Assembly (NCBI GenBank): GCA_050485645.1
Contig: JBJHBT010000031.1
Location: forward strand, 1-46,816
Direction: 5' to 3'
From: JBJHBP01 sp050485645
GTDB taxonomy: Bacteria > Pseudomonadota > Gammaproteobacteria > Steroidobacterales > Rariloculaceae
DNA length: 46,816 nucleotides
Part shown: positions 27,875 through 36,505 of the stretch, one piece after another
Layout: the number at the start of each line of letters is the position of its first letter
Numbering within the stretch: the stretch's first letter is position 1
Translations under genes and position numbers: made by a program
Notes under the pieces: generated by a model
The model's input: only the letters and a program-made list of their open reading frames with translations
The model's database searches: none
Told to the model about the DNA's origin: nothing

Positions 27875-28197
27875 TGGCGCGCCCGGCAGGACTCGAACCT
27901 GCAACCCTCGGCTTAGCTTACCACTACCGCTTTCGCGGCCGTCCGTCCACTTTGCGGTGTCTGGACGTTCGTGGTCTGGACTATCTCTTCACCGTCTCAG
28001 GTGCCGCACGTATAGTCTCTACGGATCCCGGCGGCGCGTAGTTTGGCCGAAAACGCCGCCGGTTTCCACGGGATTGCCATCGGCATGACCCGTTAAGGTT
28101 TCCCCGTTACAGTGCGGTCCACTGCGACGGTTCATGTTCCCGCCGCAGGCTCCTGTCAATTGAAGGCCGATGCTCTGTCCGGTTGAGCTACGGGCGC
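27875..28197 (-). tRNA. tRNA-Arg (anticodon TCT) interrupted by a group I intron
   Basis: The 5' exon is 28197-28163 (35 nt: acceptor GCGCCCG, D arm, anticodon stem TCGGC, loop CTT). The 3' exon is 27916-27875 (42 nt: loop CTAA, stem GCCGA, T arm GCAGGTTCGAGTCCTGC, acceptor CGGGCGC, discriminator G, CCA). Joined, they make a perfect 77-nt tRNA with loop CTTCTAA, anticodon TCT, reading AGA and AGG. The 246-nt insert falls between anticodon positions 34 and 35. All stems pair after removal, so the gene looks functional rather than a relic. It lies in the expected Pro-Arg-His tRNA cluster. The exon boundaries are inferred from the tRNA fold and from a G at the intron end. Confidence 0.93.
27917..28162 (-). 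ncRNA. Group I self-splicing intron (IC3-like) in tRNA-Arg
   Basis: This 246-nt insert on the minus strand has the paired elements of a group I catalytic core. P2 pairs 28147-28140 with 28130-28123. P3 is CCGCAC/GTGCGG (28117-28112 and 28009-28004). P6 is a 9-bp GC stem (28062-28054 and 28036-28028). P7 is GACTAT/ATAGTC (28017-28012 and 27984-27979). P8 is CACC/GGTG (28003-28000 and 27993-27990). The P9 region has stems at 27967-27962/27949-27944 and a CCGC-GAAA-GCGG hairpin. The intron ends in G, as group I introns do. The P7-P8 stretch closely recalls the Azoarcus tRNA-Ile intron. There is no room for a homing endonuclease. The P1 pairing with the 5' exon is imperfect (bulged A, no clear U-G at the splice site), so the exact boundary needs testing. 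Confidence 0.9.
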
Positions 28198-28209
28198 AAC
28201 CCCTGGAAC

Positions 28210-28286
28210 TGGTCGGGGCAGACGGATTCGAACCGCCGACCCTCTGCTCCCAAAGCAGATGCGCTACCAGACTGCGCCATGCCCCG
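28210..28286 (-). tRNA. tRNA-Pro (anticodon TGG)
   Basis: This 77-nt tRNA has an encoded CCA. The acceptor CGGGGCA pairs with TGCCCCG. The anticodon loop TTTGGGA gives TGG. The T arm is GGCGGTTCGAATCCGTC. It is the first gene of the five-tRNA minus-strand cluster and lies 12 nt upstream of the interrupted tRNA-Arg. Confidence 0.97.
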
Positions 28287-28302
28287 CCAATGTCCGGGCG
28301 CT

Positions 28303-28308
28303 ATCTTA
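28303..28308 (-). promoter_or_regulatory. Possible -10 box for the tRNA cluster
   Basis: TAAGAT on the minus strand ends 16 nt before the first base of tRNA-Pro, a plausible distance for a promoter of a tRNA operon. I see no good -35 box at 16-18 nt upstream, so this is tentative. Confidence 0.3.
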
Positions 28309-28467
28309 GCGCGCCGCCGCGATGAATGCTGCAGGAATGGCGGCGCAATCGCCCGCGCCGGGCAGCTGCGGGCACCGCACGCCGCCACCGGCGCGCTTGA
28401 GCGGCGCGGAAACGGCGTGCGAGAATGCGCCTCCCTCGACATGCGCCACTCGAAAGGACCCCATTCC

Positions 28468-29400
28468 GTGACCGCAAGAATCATTGATGGCAATGCCATT
28501 GCCAGGCAGATCCGCGAGGATCTGGAGCCCCGTGTTGCCACCCTGCGCGAAAAGGCCGGCCGTGCTCCGGGACTGGGTCTGGTACTGGTCGGCGACGATC
28601 CCGCCTCACATGTTTATGTGAACAGCAAGCTGCGCACCGCGCAGGAAACCGGCATGAACGTGGAGCTGGTGCGGCTGCCGGCCGACGCCTCGCTGGACGA
28701 CGTGCTGTCGGTGGTGCACCGCTTCAACGCCAGCGGCGAACACGACGGCATCCTGGTGCAGTCCCCGCTGCCGGCCGCCATGGGCCACGACGCCGAACGC
28801 CGGGTCATCGATGCGATCTCGCCGGACAAGGACGTCGATGGTTTCAGCCCGATCGCCGCCGGACGGCTGATGCAGAACCAGCCGGGCTTCGCGCCGTGCA
28901 CGCCCGCCGGCGTGATCGAGATGCTCGACCGCTCCGGCATCGAAATCGCCGGCGCGCACGCCGTGGTGCTGGGCCGCTCCGACATCGTCGGCAAACCCAT
29001 GGCCATGCTGCTGCTGCATCGCAGCGCAACGGTGACGATCTGCCACTCGCGCACGCGTGACCTGCCGAAGATGGCCGCCACCGCCGACCTGCTGGTCGCG
29101 GCCATCGGCCGTCCGGCGCTGGTGACACCGGATTTCGTGAAGCCCGGCGCCACCGTGGTCGACGTCGGCATCAATCGCGTCACCGACACCGAGGTCGCCC
29201 GGCGCATTTTCGCCAATCATCCCGGTCGCCTGGCGGTGTTCGAGAAGCGCGGATCGGTGCTGGTCGGCGACGTGCACCCGGATGTGGCCGCCGTGGCCGG
29301 CGCGCTGACGCCGGTGCCTGGCGGTGTCGGCCCGCTGACCATCGCCATGCTGATGTCCAACACCGTGAAAGCGGCCGAGATGCGCCTCGCGGTGCAATAG
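28468..29400 (+). CDS. folD: Bifunctional methylenetetrahydrofolate dehydrogenase/methenyltetrahydrofolate cyclohydrolase
   Basis: This enzyme interconverts 5,10-methylene-THF and 10-formyl-THF in one-carbon metabolism. I take the GTG at 28468 as the start (310 residues, beginning with TARIIDGNAIARQIREDL) because AAAGGA lies 9 nt before it. An in-frame ATG at 28441 is possible but extends beyond the family. The FolD signatures are VGDDPASHVYVNSKLRTAQE, with the active-site Tyr and Lys, and VLGRSDIVGKPMAMLLL with GGVGPLTIAMLMSNTVKA near the C-terminus. It is divergent from the tRNA cluster. Confidence 0.96.
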   Translation: MTARIIDGNAIARQIREDLEPRVATLREKAGRAPGLGLVLVGDDPASHVYVNSKLRTAQETGMNVELVRLPADASLDDVLSVVHRFNASGEHDGILVQSPLPAAMGHDAERRVIDAISPDKDVDGFSPIAAGRLMQNQPGFAPCTPAGVIEMLDRSGIEIAGAHAVVLGRSDIVGKPMAMLLLHRSATVTICHSRTRDLPKMAATADLLVAAIGRPALVTPDFVKPGATVVDVGINRVTDTEVARRIFANHPGRLAVFEKRGSVLVGDVHPDVAAVAGALTPVPGGVGPLTIAMLMSNTVKAAEMRLAVQ

Positions 29401-29477
29401 CCGTTTGGCTATCATGGGCCGCTGACAAAACCGGTCCCGGACGGGGCCGCATTGCAACCGGTCACGAGGAACGGGTC

Positions 29478-30113
29478 ATGACGGATCGCGCCAGACTGCG
29501 CAAGCTCACAGCGTTTACCGCATGCCTGCTGCCGATGATGGCACTGGTTCTGGCATCGCCACCGGCTGGCGCCCAGCAGGCCCAGGTGGCCGCCCAGGGC
29601 GCTGCCACCACCAGCACGCCACGGGTGCGCGTGGTCACCAGTCAGGGCAGCTTCGTCATCGAAATGAACCGGGATCGCGCACCGCTGACGGTGGAACACG
29701 TGCTCGAGTACGTCCGCGAAGGCCATTACGTCGGCACGGTATTCCACCGCGTCATATCGGGATTCGTTGCACAGGGCGGTGGCTACGACGCCGACCTCGA
29801 ACTGAAGGACGCTCCACGCACGGTATTCAATGAGTCCGGCAACGGGTTGAGCAACCAGCGCGGCACCGTGGGCCTGGCCAGGGCATCGGATCCGCATTCA
29901 GGCAACGCCCAGTTCTACATCAATCTGGCCGACAACCCCGACCTCAATCCGCGCGCCACCCGCTGGGGCTACGCCGTGTTCGGCACCGTGACCGAAGGCA
30001 TGGACGTGGTGGACGGCATCGGCCACCGGCCCACCGGCGCCGGTGGGCCGTTCGCGCGCGATGTTCCGCTCGACCCGATCGTCATCGAACGGGTGGAACT
30101 GATCAACAACTGA
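29478..30113 (+). CDS. Secreted cyclophilin-type peptidyl-prolyl isomerase
   Basis: This 211-residue protein has a Sec signal peptide (1-33, cleavage likely after PPAGA). It therefore acts in the periplasm, like E. coli PpiA rather than cytoplasmic PpiB. The cyclophilin core includes TVFHRVISGFVAQGG, with the catalytic Arg and Phe, and SGNAQFYINLADN. The ATG is preceded by GAGG at 8 nt. It lies 68 nt before lpxH; a cyclophilin next to lpxH is common in gammaproteobacteria. Confidence 0.93.
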   Translation: MTDRARLRKLTAFTACLLPMMALVLASPPAGAQQAQVAAQGAATTSTPRVRVVTSQGSFVIEMNRDRAPLTVEHVLEYVREGHYVGTVFHRVISGFVAQGGGYDADLELKDAPRTVFNESGNGLSNQRGTVGLARASDPHSGNAQFYINLADNPDLNPRATRWGYAVFGTVTEGMDVVDGIGHRPTGAGGPFARDVPLDPIVIERVELINN

Positions 30114-30181
30114 AGCGCCGTGCAGCCGCGACCCGCCACCGACGTCGACCGCCGCCGCAGCGTGGCGCACGGCGAACCGGA

Positions 30182-30916
30182 ATGACGGTCTGCTTCATTT
30201 CGGATCTGCATCTGGACGCCACCCGTCCCGCAACCACGACGGCCTTCCTCTCCTTTCTGCGTACCCGCGCGCAGGCGGCCACGGCGCTGTATATCCTCGG
30301 CGATCTGTTCGAGGCCTGGGTGGGTGATGACGACGACGATCCGGGATGGCGGCCGGCGCTGGATGGCATCGCCGAACTCACGCGTTCGGGCACGCACTGC
30401 TACGTGCAGCACGGCAATCGCGACTTTCTGCTCGGCGAACGCTTCTGCGCCCGAACCGGCTCGCAGCTGCTCGCCGAACAGGAAGTCGTGAATCTGTGGG
30501 GACAGCGTGTACTGCTGATGCACGGCGACCTGCTATGCACCGACGATGTCAGCTACATGCAGAGCCGCGCCCTATTCCGCGATCCCGAATGGCAGCGGCA
30601 GCTGCTCACCCTGCCACTGGCGCAGCGACGCCAACTGGCCCGGCAGCTGCGTGAACGCAGCCGCACGGAGACGGCGGCGAAACCCGAAGACATCATGGAT
30701 GTGAACCAGCAGACCGTGGAAGACACGATGCGCGAACAGGGCGTGCGGCGGCTGCTGCACGGGCACACCCACCGCCCGCAGGTACACCACTTCGATCTCG
30801 ACGGTGTGCCGGCAACGCGCATCGTGCTCGGCGCATGGGAAGACGACGCGGTCATCGTCACCTGGAACGAGCAGGGCTTTCAGACTGAAACGCTGAACCT
30901 GCGCGCGATGTCCTGA
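30182..30916 (+). CDS. lpxH: UDP-2,3-diacylglucosamine diphosphatase LpxH
   Basis: This 244-residue peripheral membrane enzyme removes UMP from UDP-2,3-diacylglucosamine to give lipid X in lipid A synthesis. The calcineurin-like metal motifs are all present: FISDLHLD, LGDLFEAWVGDDDDD, GNRDFLLG, MHGDLLCTDD and HGHTHRP. The length is typical. The last 37 bases overlap tail-to-tail with the end of the receiver-kinase gene on the other strand. Confidence 0.96.
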   Translation: MTVCFISDLHLDATRPATTTAFLSFLRTRAQAATALYILGDLFEAWVGDDDDDPGWRPALDGIAELTRSGTHCYVQHGNRDFLLGERFCARTGSQLLAEQEVVNLWGQRVLLMHGDLLCTDDVSYMQSRALFRDPEWQRQLLTLPLAQRRQLARQLRERSRTETAAKPEDIMDVNQQTVEDTMREQGVRRLLHGHTHRPQVHHFDLDGVPATRIVLGAWEDDAVIVTWNEQGFQTETLNLRAMS

Positions 30917-32112
30917 AGCTCGCGCACCACCTGCTGCGCCGACTGCACACGCTGCGCCGGGTCCACCGCCAGCAGGCGATCCAGCAACGGCTGCAGTTCC
31001 ACCGCCTCATCCGGCAACCGCGGCCGCGGCGCCTGTGCATGCCGGTAGATCACCGCCATCGGTGTGTCACCGGTGAAAGGCCGCTCGCCGGTGAGCATGT
31101 GATAGAGAATGCAGCCGAGGCTGTACAGGTCGGAACGCTCGTCAACGCGCCGTGCATGTCCCTGCTCCGGACTCATGTAGTGCGGCGTGCCGAAAATCCG
31201 CCCGCCTCCGGTCATCTCCACTTCCACACGCATCTGCTTGGCAAGGCCGAAGTCGATCAGCGCCAGTGAAGTGGCGTCACGAAACAGGATGTTGCCGGGC
31301 TTGAGGTCCCTGTGCAGCACGCCGGCGGCGTGAACGGCCGACAATGCATCGGCGATCTGGATAGCGTACCGCACCGCCACCGCAATCGTCAGCGGCCTAC
31401 CCAGCCGCTGTGCCAGACTGCCCGCCGACAGATACTCCATCGCGATATAGGCATGGTCATCGGCGACACCCAGGTCGAAAATCCGCACCACATGCGGATG
31501 GCTGATCCTGGCGATCACCTCGTATTCCTGCAGGAAGCGATCGAACAGCTGCGTCACGTCCCGCTCCGGACCATGCTTGAGCACCTTGAACACGATCGGC
31601 TCGCCGCTGTCGGGCTGCTCGGCGAGGTACACCGATGTGAGATCGCCGCTGTACAGCGTTTCGCGTATGCGCGGACGGGCGGCGCGGGACGCGCCGACGC
31701 GACCGGCAAAGAAGTGCACCGCGGTATCAGTCACGGTCGAGGCACTGACTTCGGCGTGGATGGCTTCCACCAGACGGCGGTGTCGTACCTGGTCCTTGGG
31801 AAAATAGTTCGCCGCGCCGGCTTTCAGCGCATCCACCGCGAGAAACTCATCGCCCGCGGCGGCAAACAGAACCACGGGCGGGCAGTCGGCGCGCCGGGTG
31901 AGCTGCCGCAGCCAGTCCAGTCCTGATTCGTCACCGGCCGGGTGGCCGAGCAATACCAGATCCATACGCCCGAGCGCGAATCCGTCCGCCAGCCTGCCGG
32001 CTCGGGATGGCGACATTTCCTCGATGGCCGCGTCCGGCCACTCCACCTCCAGGTGATAGCGCAGCCCCTGACGAAACGACGGATCGTCATCCAGAATGAG
32101 GAATCTCAACAC
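30880..32112 (-). CDS. Degenerate receiver domain fused to a Ser/Thr protein kinase
   Basis: This 410-residue soluble protein starts with GTG at 32112. Residues 1-122 have the response-regulator receiver layout: acidic pocket LILDDD (5-10), the beta-3 strand DLVLLG (51-56), and the conserved lysine K106 in YFPKDQ. The phosphoacceptor aspartate is replaced by G56, and the switch Thr/Ser near residue 85 is Ala, so phosphorylation is unlikely. Residues about 150-405 form a Hanks-type kinase. It has ATP lysine K176 (FKVLK), catalytic loop HRDLKPGN (267-274), DFG (287-289), SPEQ (314-317) and DERSDLYSLGCILYHML (324-340), so the kinase appears active. There is no membrane segment. The partner and substrate are unknown, and no phosphatase or histidine kinase gene is adjacent. 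Confidence 0.9.
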   Translation of the reverse strand: MLRFLILDDDPSFRQGLRYHLEVEWPDAAIEEMSPSRAGRLADGFALGRMDLVLLGHPAGDESGLDWLRQLTRRADCPPVVLFAAAGDEFLAVDALKAGAANYFPKDQVRHRRLVEAIHAEVSASTVTDTAVHFFAGRVGASRAARPRIRETLYSGDLTSVYLAEQPDSGEPIVFKVLKHGPERDVTQLFDRFLQEYEVIARISHPHVVRIFDLGVADDHAYIAMEYLSAGSLAQRLGRPLTIAVAVRYAIQIADALSAVHAAGVLHRDLKPGNILFRDATSLALIDFGLAKQMRVEVEMTGGGRIFGTPHYMSPEQGHARRVDERSDLYSLGCILYHMLTGERPFTGDTPMAVIYRHAQAPRPRLPDEAVELQPLLDRLLAVDPAQRVQSAQQVVRELQDIARRFSVSV

Positions 32113-32203
32113 CGGCGTGGTACCCGGGTGTCACAACATGATGGCCTGAACCGGCAGTCCCGGCCGCCACCGGCGCAGGGCGGGTGACCGGCCGCCACCG
32201 GCA

Positions 32204-33736
<1,533 letters not shown>

Positions 33737-33762
33737 GTTTGTTTCGACCCGATTCCTGCCGG

Positions 33763-34305
33763 TCAGTTGCCGGCCACTGATGCCATCCGTTGCGACGCCG
33801 GCAGTTGCCGTACGAGCTCGTACTGTTCTGCGTAGCGGGCGCCGATCTCGGCGTAGTAGCGAATGCCCGAGGCGATCTGATCGCCGTATTCGCGAAACGC
33901 GGCCTGCTGCCACCAGCCGTTCTCATCCAGCCCGAACAACTCCAGGCCAATCACGATCAGGCCGAAAATCAATGCACCGCGCGCGAAACCGAATATTCCG
34001 CCCAGCGTGCGATCGGTGCCGGTGAGTCCGGTATGGCGGATCAGGGCGGATGTCAGCCACATCGCCACGCCACCCGCGATCAGCACCAGCACGAAAACGA
34101 TGGCGCGCGCCGCCCAGATCTTCAGTTCCGGCACGGCATTCCATTCACCCAGCCAGGGCTCGACGATCCAGGAGAACCGCCATGCCAGCCATATCGCCGC
34201 AAGCCAGGTGGCCAGCGACAGCGCCTCGCGCGCGAAACCGCGCCACAGTCCGAACAGCGTGGACGCCAGAAACACCAGCAGTATCGCGAAATCGGCCCAG
34301 GACAT
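33763..34305 (-). CDS. cvpA: CvpA family inner-membrane protein
   Basis: This 180-residue protein has four hydrophobic segments, starting WADFAILLVFLASTLFGLWR. The CvpA pattern GFAREALSLATWLAAIWLA is clear. The family is needed for colicin V production in E. coli and for envelope integrity, but its molecular role is not settled. It sits between the SPOR gene (21 nt gap) and purF, as in E. coli. Confidence 0.93.
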   Translation of the reverse strand: MSWADFAILLVFLASTLFGLWRGFAREALSLATWLAAIWLAWRFSWIVEPWLGEWNAVPELKIWAARAIVFVLVLIAGGVAMWLTSALIRHTGLTGTDRTLGGIFGFARGALIFGLIVIGLELFGLDENGWWQQAAFREYGDQIASGIRYYAEIGARYAEQYELVRQLPASQRMASVAGN

Positions 34306-34326
34306 CAGTTCATCCGTGGCGTGCAG

Positions 34327-35073
34327 TCACTGACCGGCGCCATCGGCCACCACGACCTGAGCCACGAACCCGTGGGCGGTCAGTGCCGACATCACCGTTT
34401 CCGCACGTGCGCGGGTCTCGTAGGGTCCCACACGAACCCGATGCATGGTGCGGCCGCCGGCGCGATGCGGACTGATGTCCGCCGTGTAACCGTAGGTGGA
34501 GACCCGCTCCGCCAGCCGTCGCGCATTCTCCGCCTCGCCAAAGCTGCCAAGCTGCACGAGGAAGTCGCCGGCGGCCGCAGACGTGGCGGCGGAAGGCGCG
34601 TCGCGCTGCGGCGATTCGGTGGCGGCCGGGCGTGGTGGTGTCCGCGGTTCCGGTTCCGGTTCCGGTTCCGGTTCCGGCTCGGCGGTGGCCGCGGCGGACC
34701 GCGTATCAGGTTGCGTCGGCGCGGTGGCCGGTGCCTGCTGCGATCCGGACGCCGACGAATCAGGCGCGGGCGTGGTGTCGGCGCGGCTGCCGGCCTGCGC
34801 GGGTGCCCGGGTGGAATCGGGCGGCGTGGACGAAGAATCGGCGCCGACGCTGACCGGATCACGCCGGATGTCGGCGATCGCCGGCTCCGGCTCGTCGAGG
34901 TGAATGGTCTGGGTTCTGACGGGTGCCGGCTCGCTGGCGGCAGGCAGCGTCAATCGGGCGTTGTCATCCGCCGGATCGGAGTCCGGACCATCCAGCACGA
35001 GCGGGATCAGCCAGACCCCGATCGCGATGATGACCGCTGCGCCGACCAGTCTTTCTTTCAAACCCCGGTCCAT
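34327..35073 (-). CDS. dedD: SPOR-domain cell-division protein (DedD-like)
   Basis: This 248-residue protein has one N-terminal membrane helix (about 9-28, LVGAAVIIAIGVWLIPLVL). A long Pro/Ala/Ser/Glu-rich periplasmic linker includes a run of Glu-Pro dipeptides. A C-terminal SPOR domain (about 168-246, FLVQLGSFGEAENARRLAER and RVRVGPYETRARAE) binds denuded peptidoglycan at the division site. It overlaps folC by 16 nt. The order accD-folC-dedD-cvpA-purF matches E. coli. Confidence 0.92.
   Translation of the reverse strand: MDRGLKERLVGAAVIIAIGVWLIPLVLDGPDSDPADDNARLTLPAASEPAPVRTQTIHLDEPEPAIADIRRDPVSVGADSSSTPPDSTRAPAQAGSRADTTPAPDSSASGSQQAPATAPTQPDTRSAAATAEPEPEPEPEPEPRTPPRPAATESPQRDAPSAATSAAAGDFLVQLGSFGEAENARRLAERVSTYGYTADISPHRAGGRTMHRVRVGPYETRARAETVMSALTAHGFVAQVVVADGAGQ
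34646..34675. repeat. GGTTCC hexanucleotide tandem repeat (five copies) in dedD
   Basis: Five perfect consecutive GGTTCC units, with a sixth degenerate one (GGCTCG), encode Glu-Pro dipeptides on the minus strand. Slippage would change the linker by two residues per unit without a frameshift. Confidence 0.9.
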
Positions 35074-36455
35074 CTGGCGGATTGATCACTGCAAGTGGGT
35101 GCGCAGTATAGCCCAAGCGCTTCCATCGCGGGACCGACGAGATAGAACGAACCGAAAGCCAGCACGCGATCACCGGGCGCCGCGCGCAGTGTCGCGCTGC
35201 GACAGGCGGTTTCAACATCCGGCTGAGGCGTCACCGCCTGCGCGCCCAGATCGGTCAGCGTCACGGCCATGGCGGCGGCACTGGCGCCGCGCGCAGGTTC
35301 GGCGCAGGCGACGAACCACTCATCCACGAATTCCATGAAAGGCTGCACGACCCCGGAAATGTCCTTGTCGTGCATCGCGCCGAATACCGCCAGCGTCCGC
35401 GCGGCTCGGGGCAGCCGCCGGACCGCGGCTGCCAACTCGCGGGCCGCGGCCGGGTTGTGCGCCACGTCGAAAACCCACTCGACGCCGCTCACTTGGCGCC
35501 TGTCCAGCCGCCCCGGCAGCGTCGCGCCAGCCAGTCCGTCGGCCAGCGCCTGGCGGTCCACGGCGAGCACGGACTGCATCGCTTCCACCACGGCGGTGCA
35601 CGCGGCACTGTTCGTGAACTGGATGTCGCCACCGAAGACCGGCCGCGGCAAGTCGGCGGTTTCGCCCCGTGCGCCGCGGTAGGTCCATCGCTCGCCTGGC
35701 GGCGGCTGATCGCTGGTGGCGGCCGTCGGCCCGCCGGGCGTTGGCGCCACCGGCCCGGTGCGTGCGCCGTCCACCACGATGAAATCGAAGTCGCGGCCGA
35801 TCAGCCGCAGATCGACATCGTCACCGGCCGCGTGAGCGATCAGGCTGCGCGGTGGATCGCGATCGGCAACCACCGCCGGGCGTCCGCCGCGCATGATGCC
35901 GGCCTTCTCCCTGCCCACCGATTCGCGATCCGGACCCAGCCATTCCTGATGGTCGAGGTCGATGCTGGCGATGAGCGTGGCATCGGCATCCACCGCATTG
36001 ACCGCGTCCAGCCGGCCGCCGAGCCCCACCTCGAGTATGGCCACGTCGACGTTCTCGCGTGCGAAGTGCAGCAGCGCGGCGACGGCCGAGGACTCAAAAT
36101 ATGACAGCGTGACCTGTCCGCGCGTCGCGTCGATGAACCCGAACAGCGACACCAGCTGGGCATCCGTGGCTTCCTCGCCGTTGACGCGTATGCGTTCGTT
36201 GAAACGCCACAGATGCGGCGATGTGAACGCACCGGTCCGATAGCCAGCGCTGCGATACACGCTTTCCAGAATCGCCACGCACGACCCCTTGCCATTGGTG
36301 CCTCCAACGGTGATGACACGAAACGGCGGCGGACGCAGTGACAGTGAGTCCAGCACCAGACGGATCCGGTCCAGACTCATGTCGATCTTCTTCGGATGCA
36401 GTGTCTCCAGCCAGCTCAGCCAGTCAGCCAGCGTCGAAAACCCGGTCGCGCGCAT
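35058..36455 (-). CDS. folC: Bifunctional folylpolyglutamate synthase/dihydrofolate synthase
   Basis: This 465-residue Mur-ligase-like enzyme adds glutamate to dihydropteroate and to folates. The ATP loop is VGGTNGKGSCVAIL, and FTSPHLWRFNERIRVNGE, SYFESSAVAALLHFA and EVGLGGRLDAVNAVD are family signatures. DHQEWLGPDRESVGREKAGI carries the carbamylated-lysine region. The last 16 nt are shared with dedD. It lies 50 nt downstream of accD. Confidence 0.96.
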   Translation of the reverse strand: MRATGFSTLADWLSWLETLHPKKIDMSLDRIRLVLDSLSLRPPPFRVITVGGTNGKGSCVAILESVYRSAGYRTGAFTSPHLWRFNERIRVNGEEATDAQLVSLFGFIDATRGQVTLSYFESSAVAALLHFARENVDVAILEVGLGGRLDAVNAVDADATLIASIDLDHQEWLGPDRESVGREKAGIMRGGRPAVVADRDPPRSLIAHAAGDDVDLRLIGRDFDFIVVDGARTGPVAPTPGGPTAATSDQPPPGERWTYRGARGETADLPRPVFGGDIQFTNSAACTAVVEAMQSVLAVDRQALADGLAGATLPGRLDRRQVSGVEWVFDVAHNPAAARELAAAVRRLPRAARTLAVFGAMHDKDISGVVQPFMEFVDEWFVACAEPARGASAAAMAVTLTDLGAQAVTPQPDVETACRSATLRAAPGDRVLAFGSFYLVGPAMEALGLYCAPTCSDQSARWTGV

Positions 36456-36505
36456 CGAGACTCCGATGAATGTGATCAGTTGGAGGGCGTTGAAATCCCG
36501 TGACT

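Noticed and set aside
27917..28162. A tmRNA or other structured RNA in the insert
   Set aside because: There is no tag frame or tRNA-like pair of ends of its own; P3-P7-P8 order and the terminal G fit group I.
27875..28197. Reading the region as two tRNA fragments or a tRNA pseudogene
   Set aside because: The two halves join into a tRNA with every stem intact, and the insert has ordered group I pairings, so an intron explains it better than decay.
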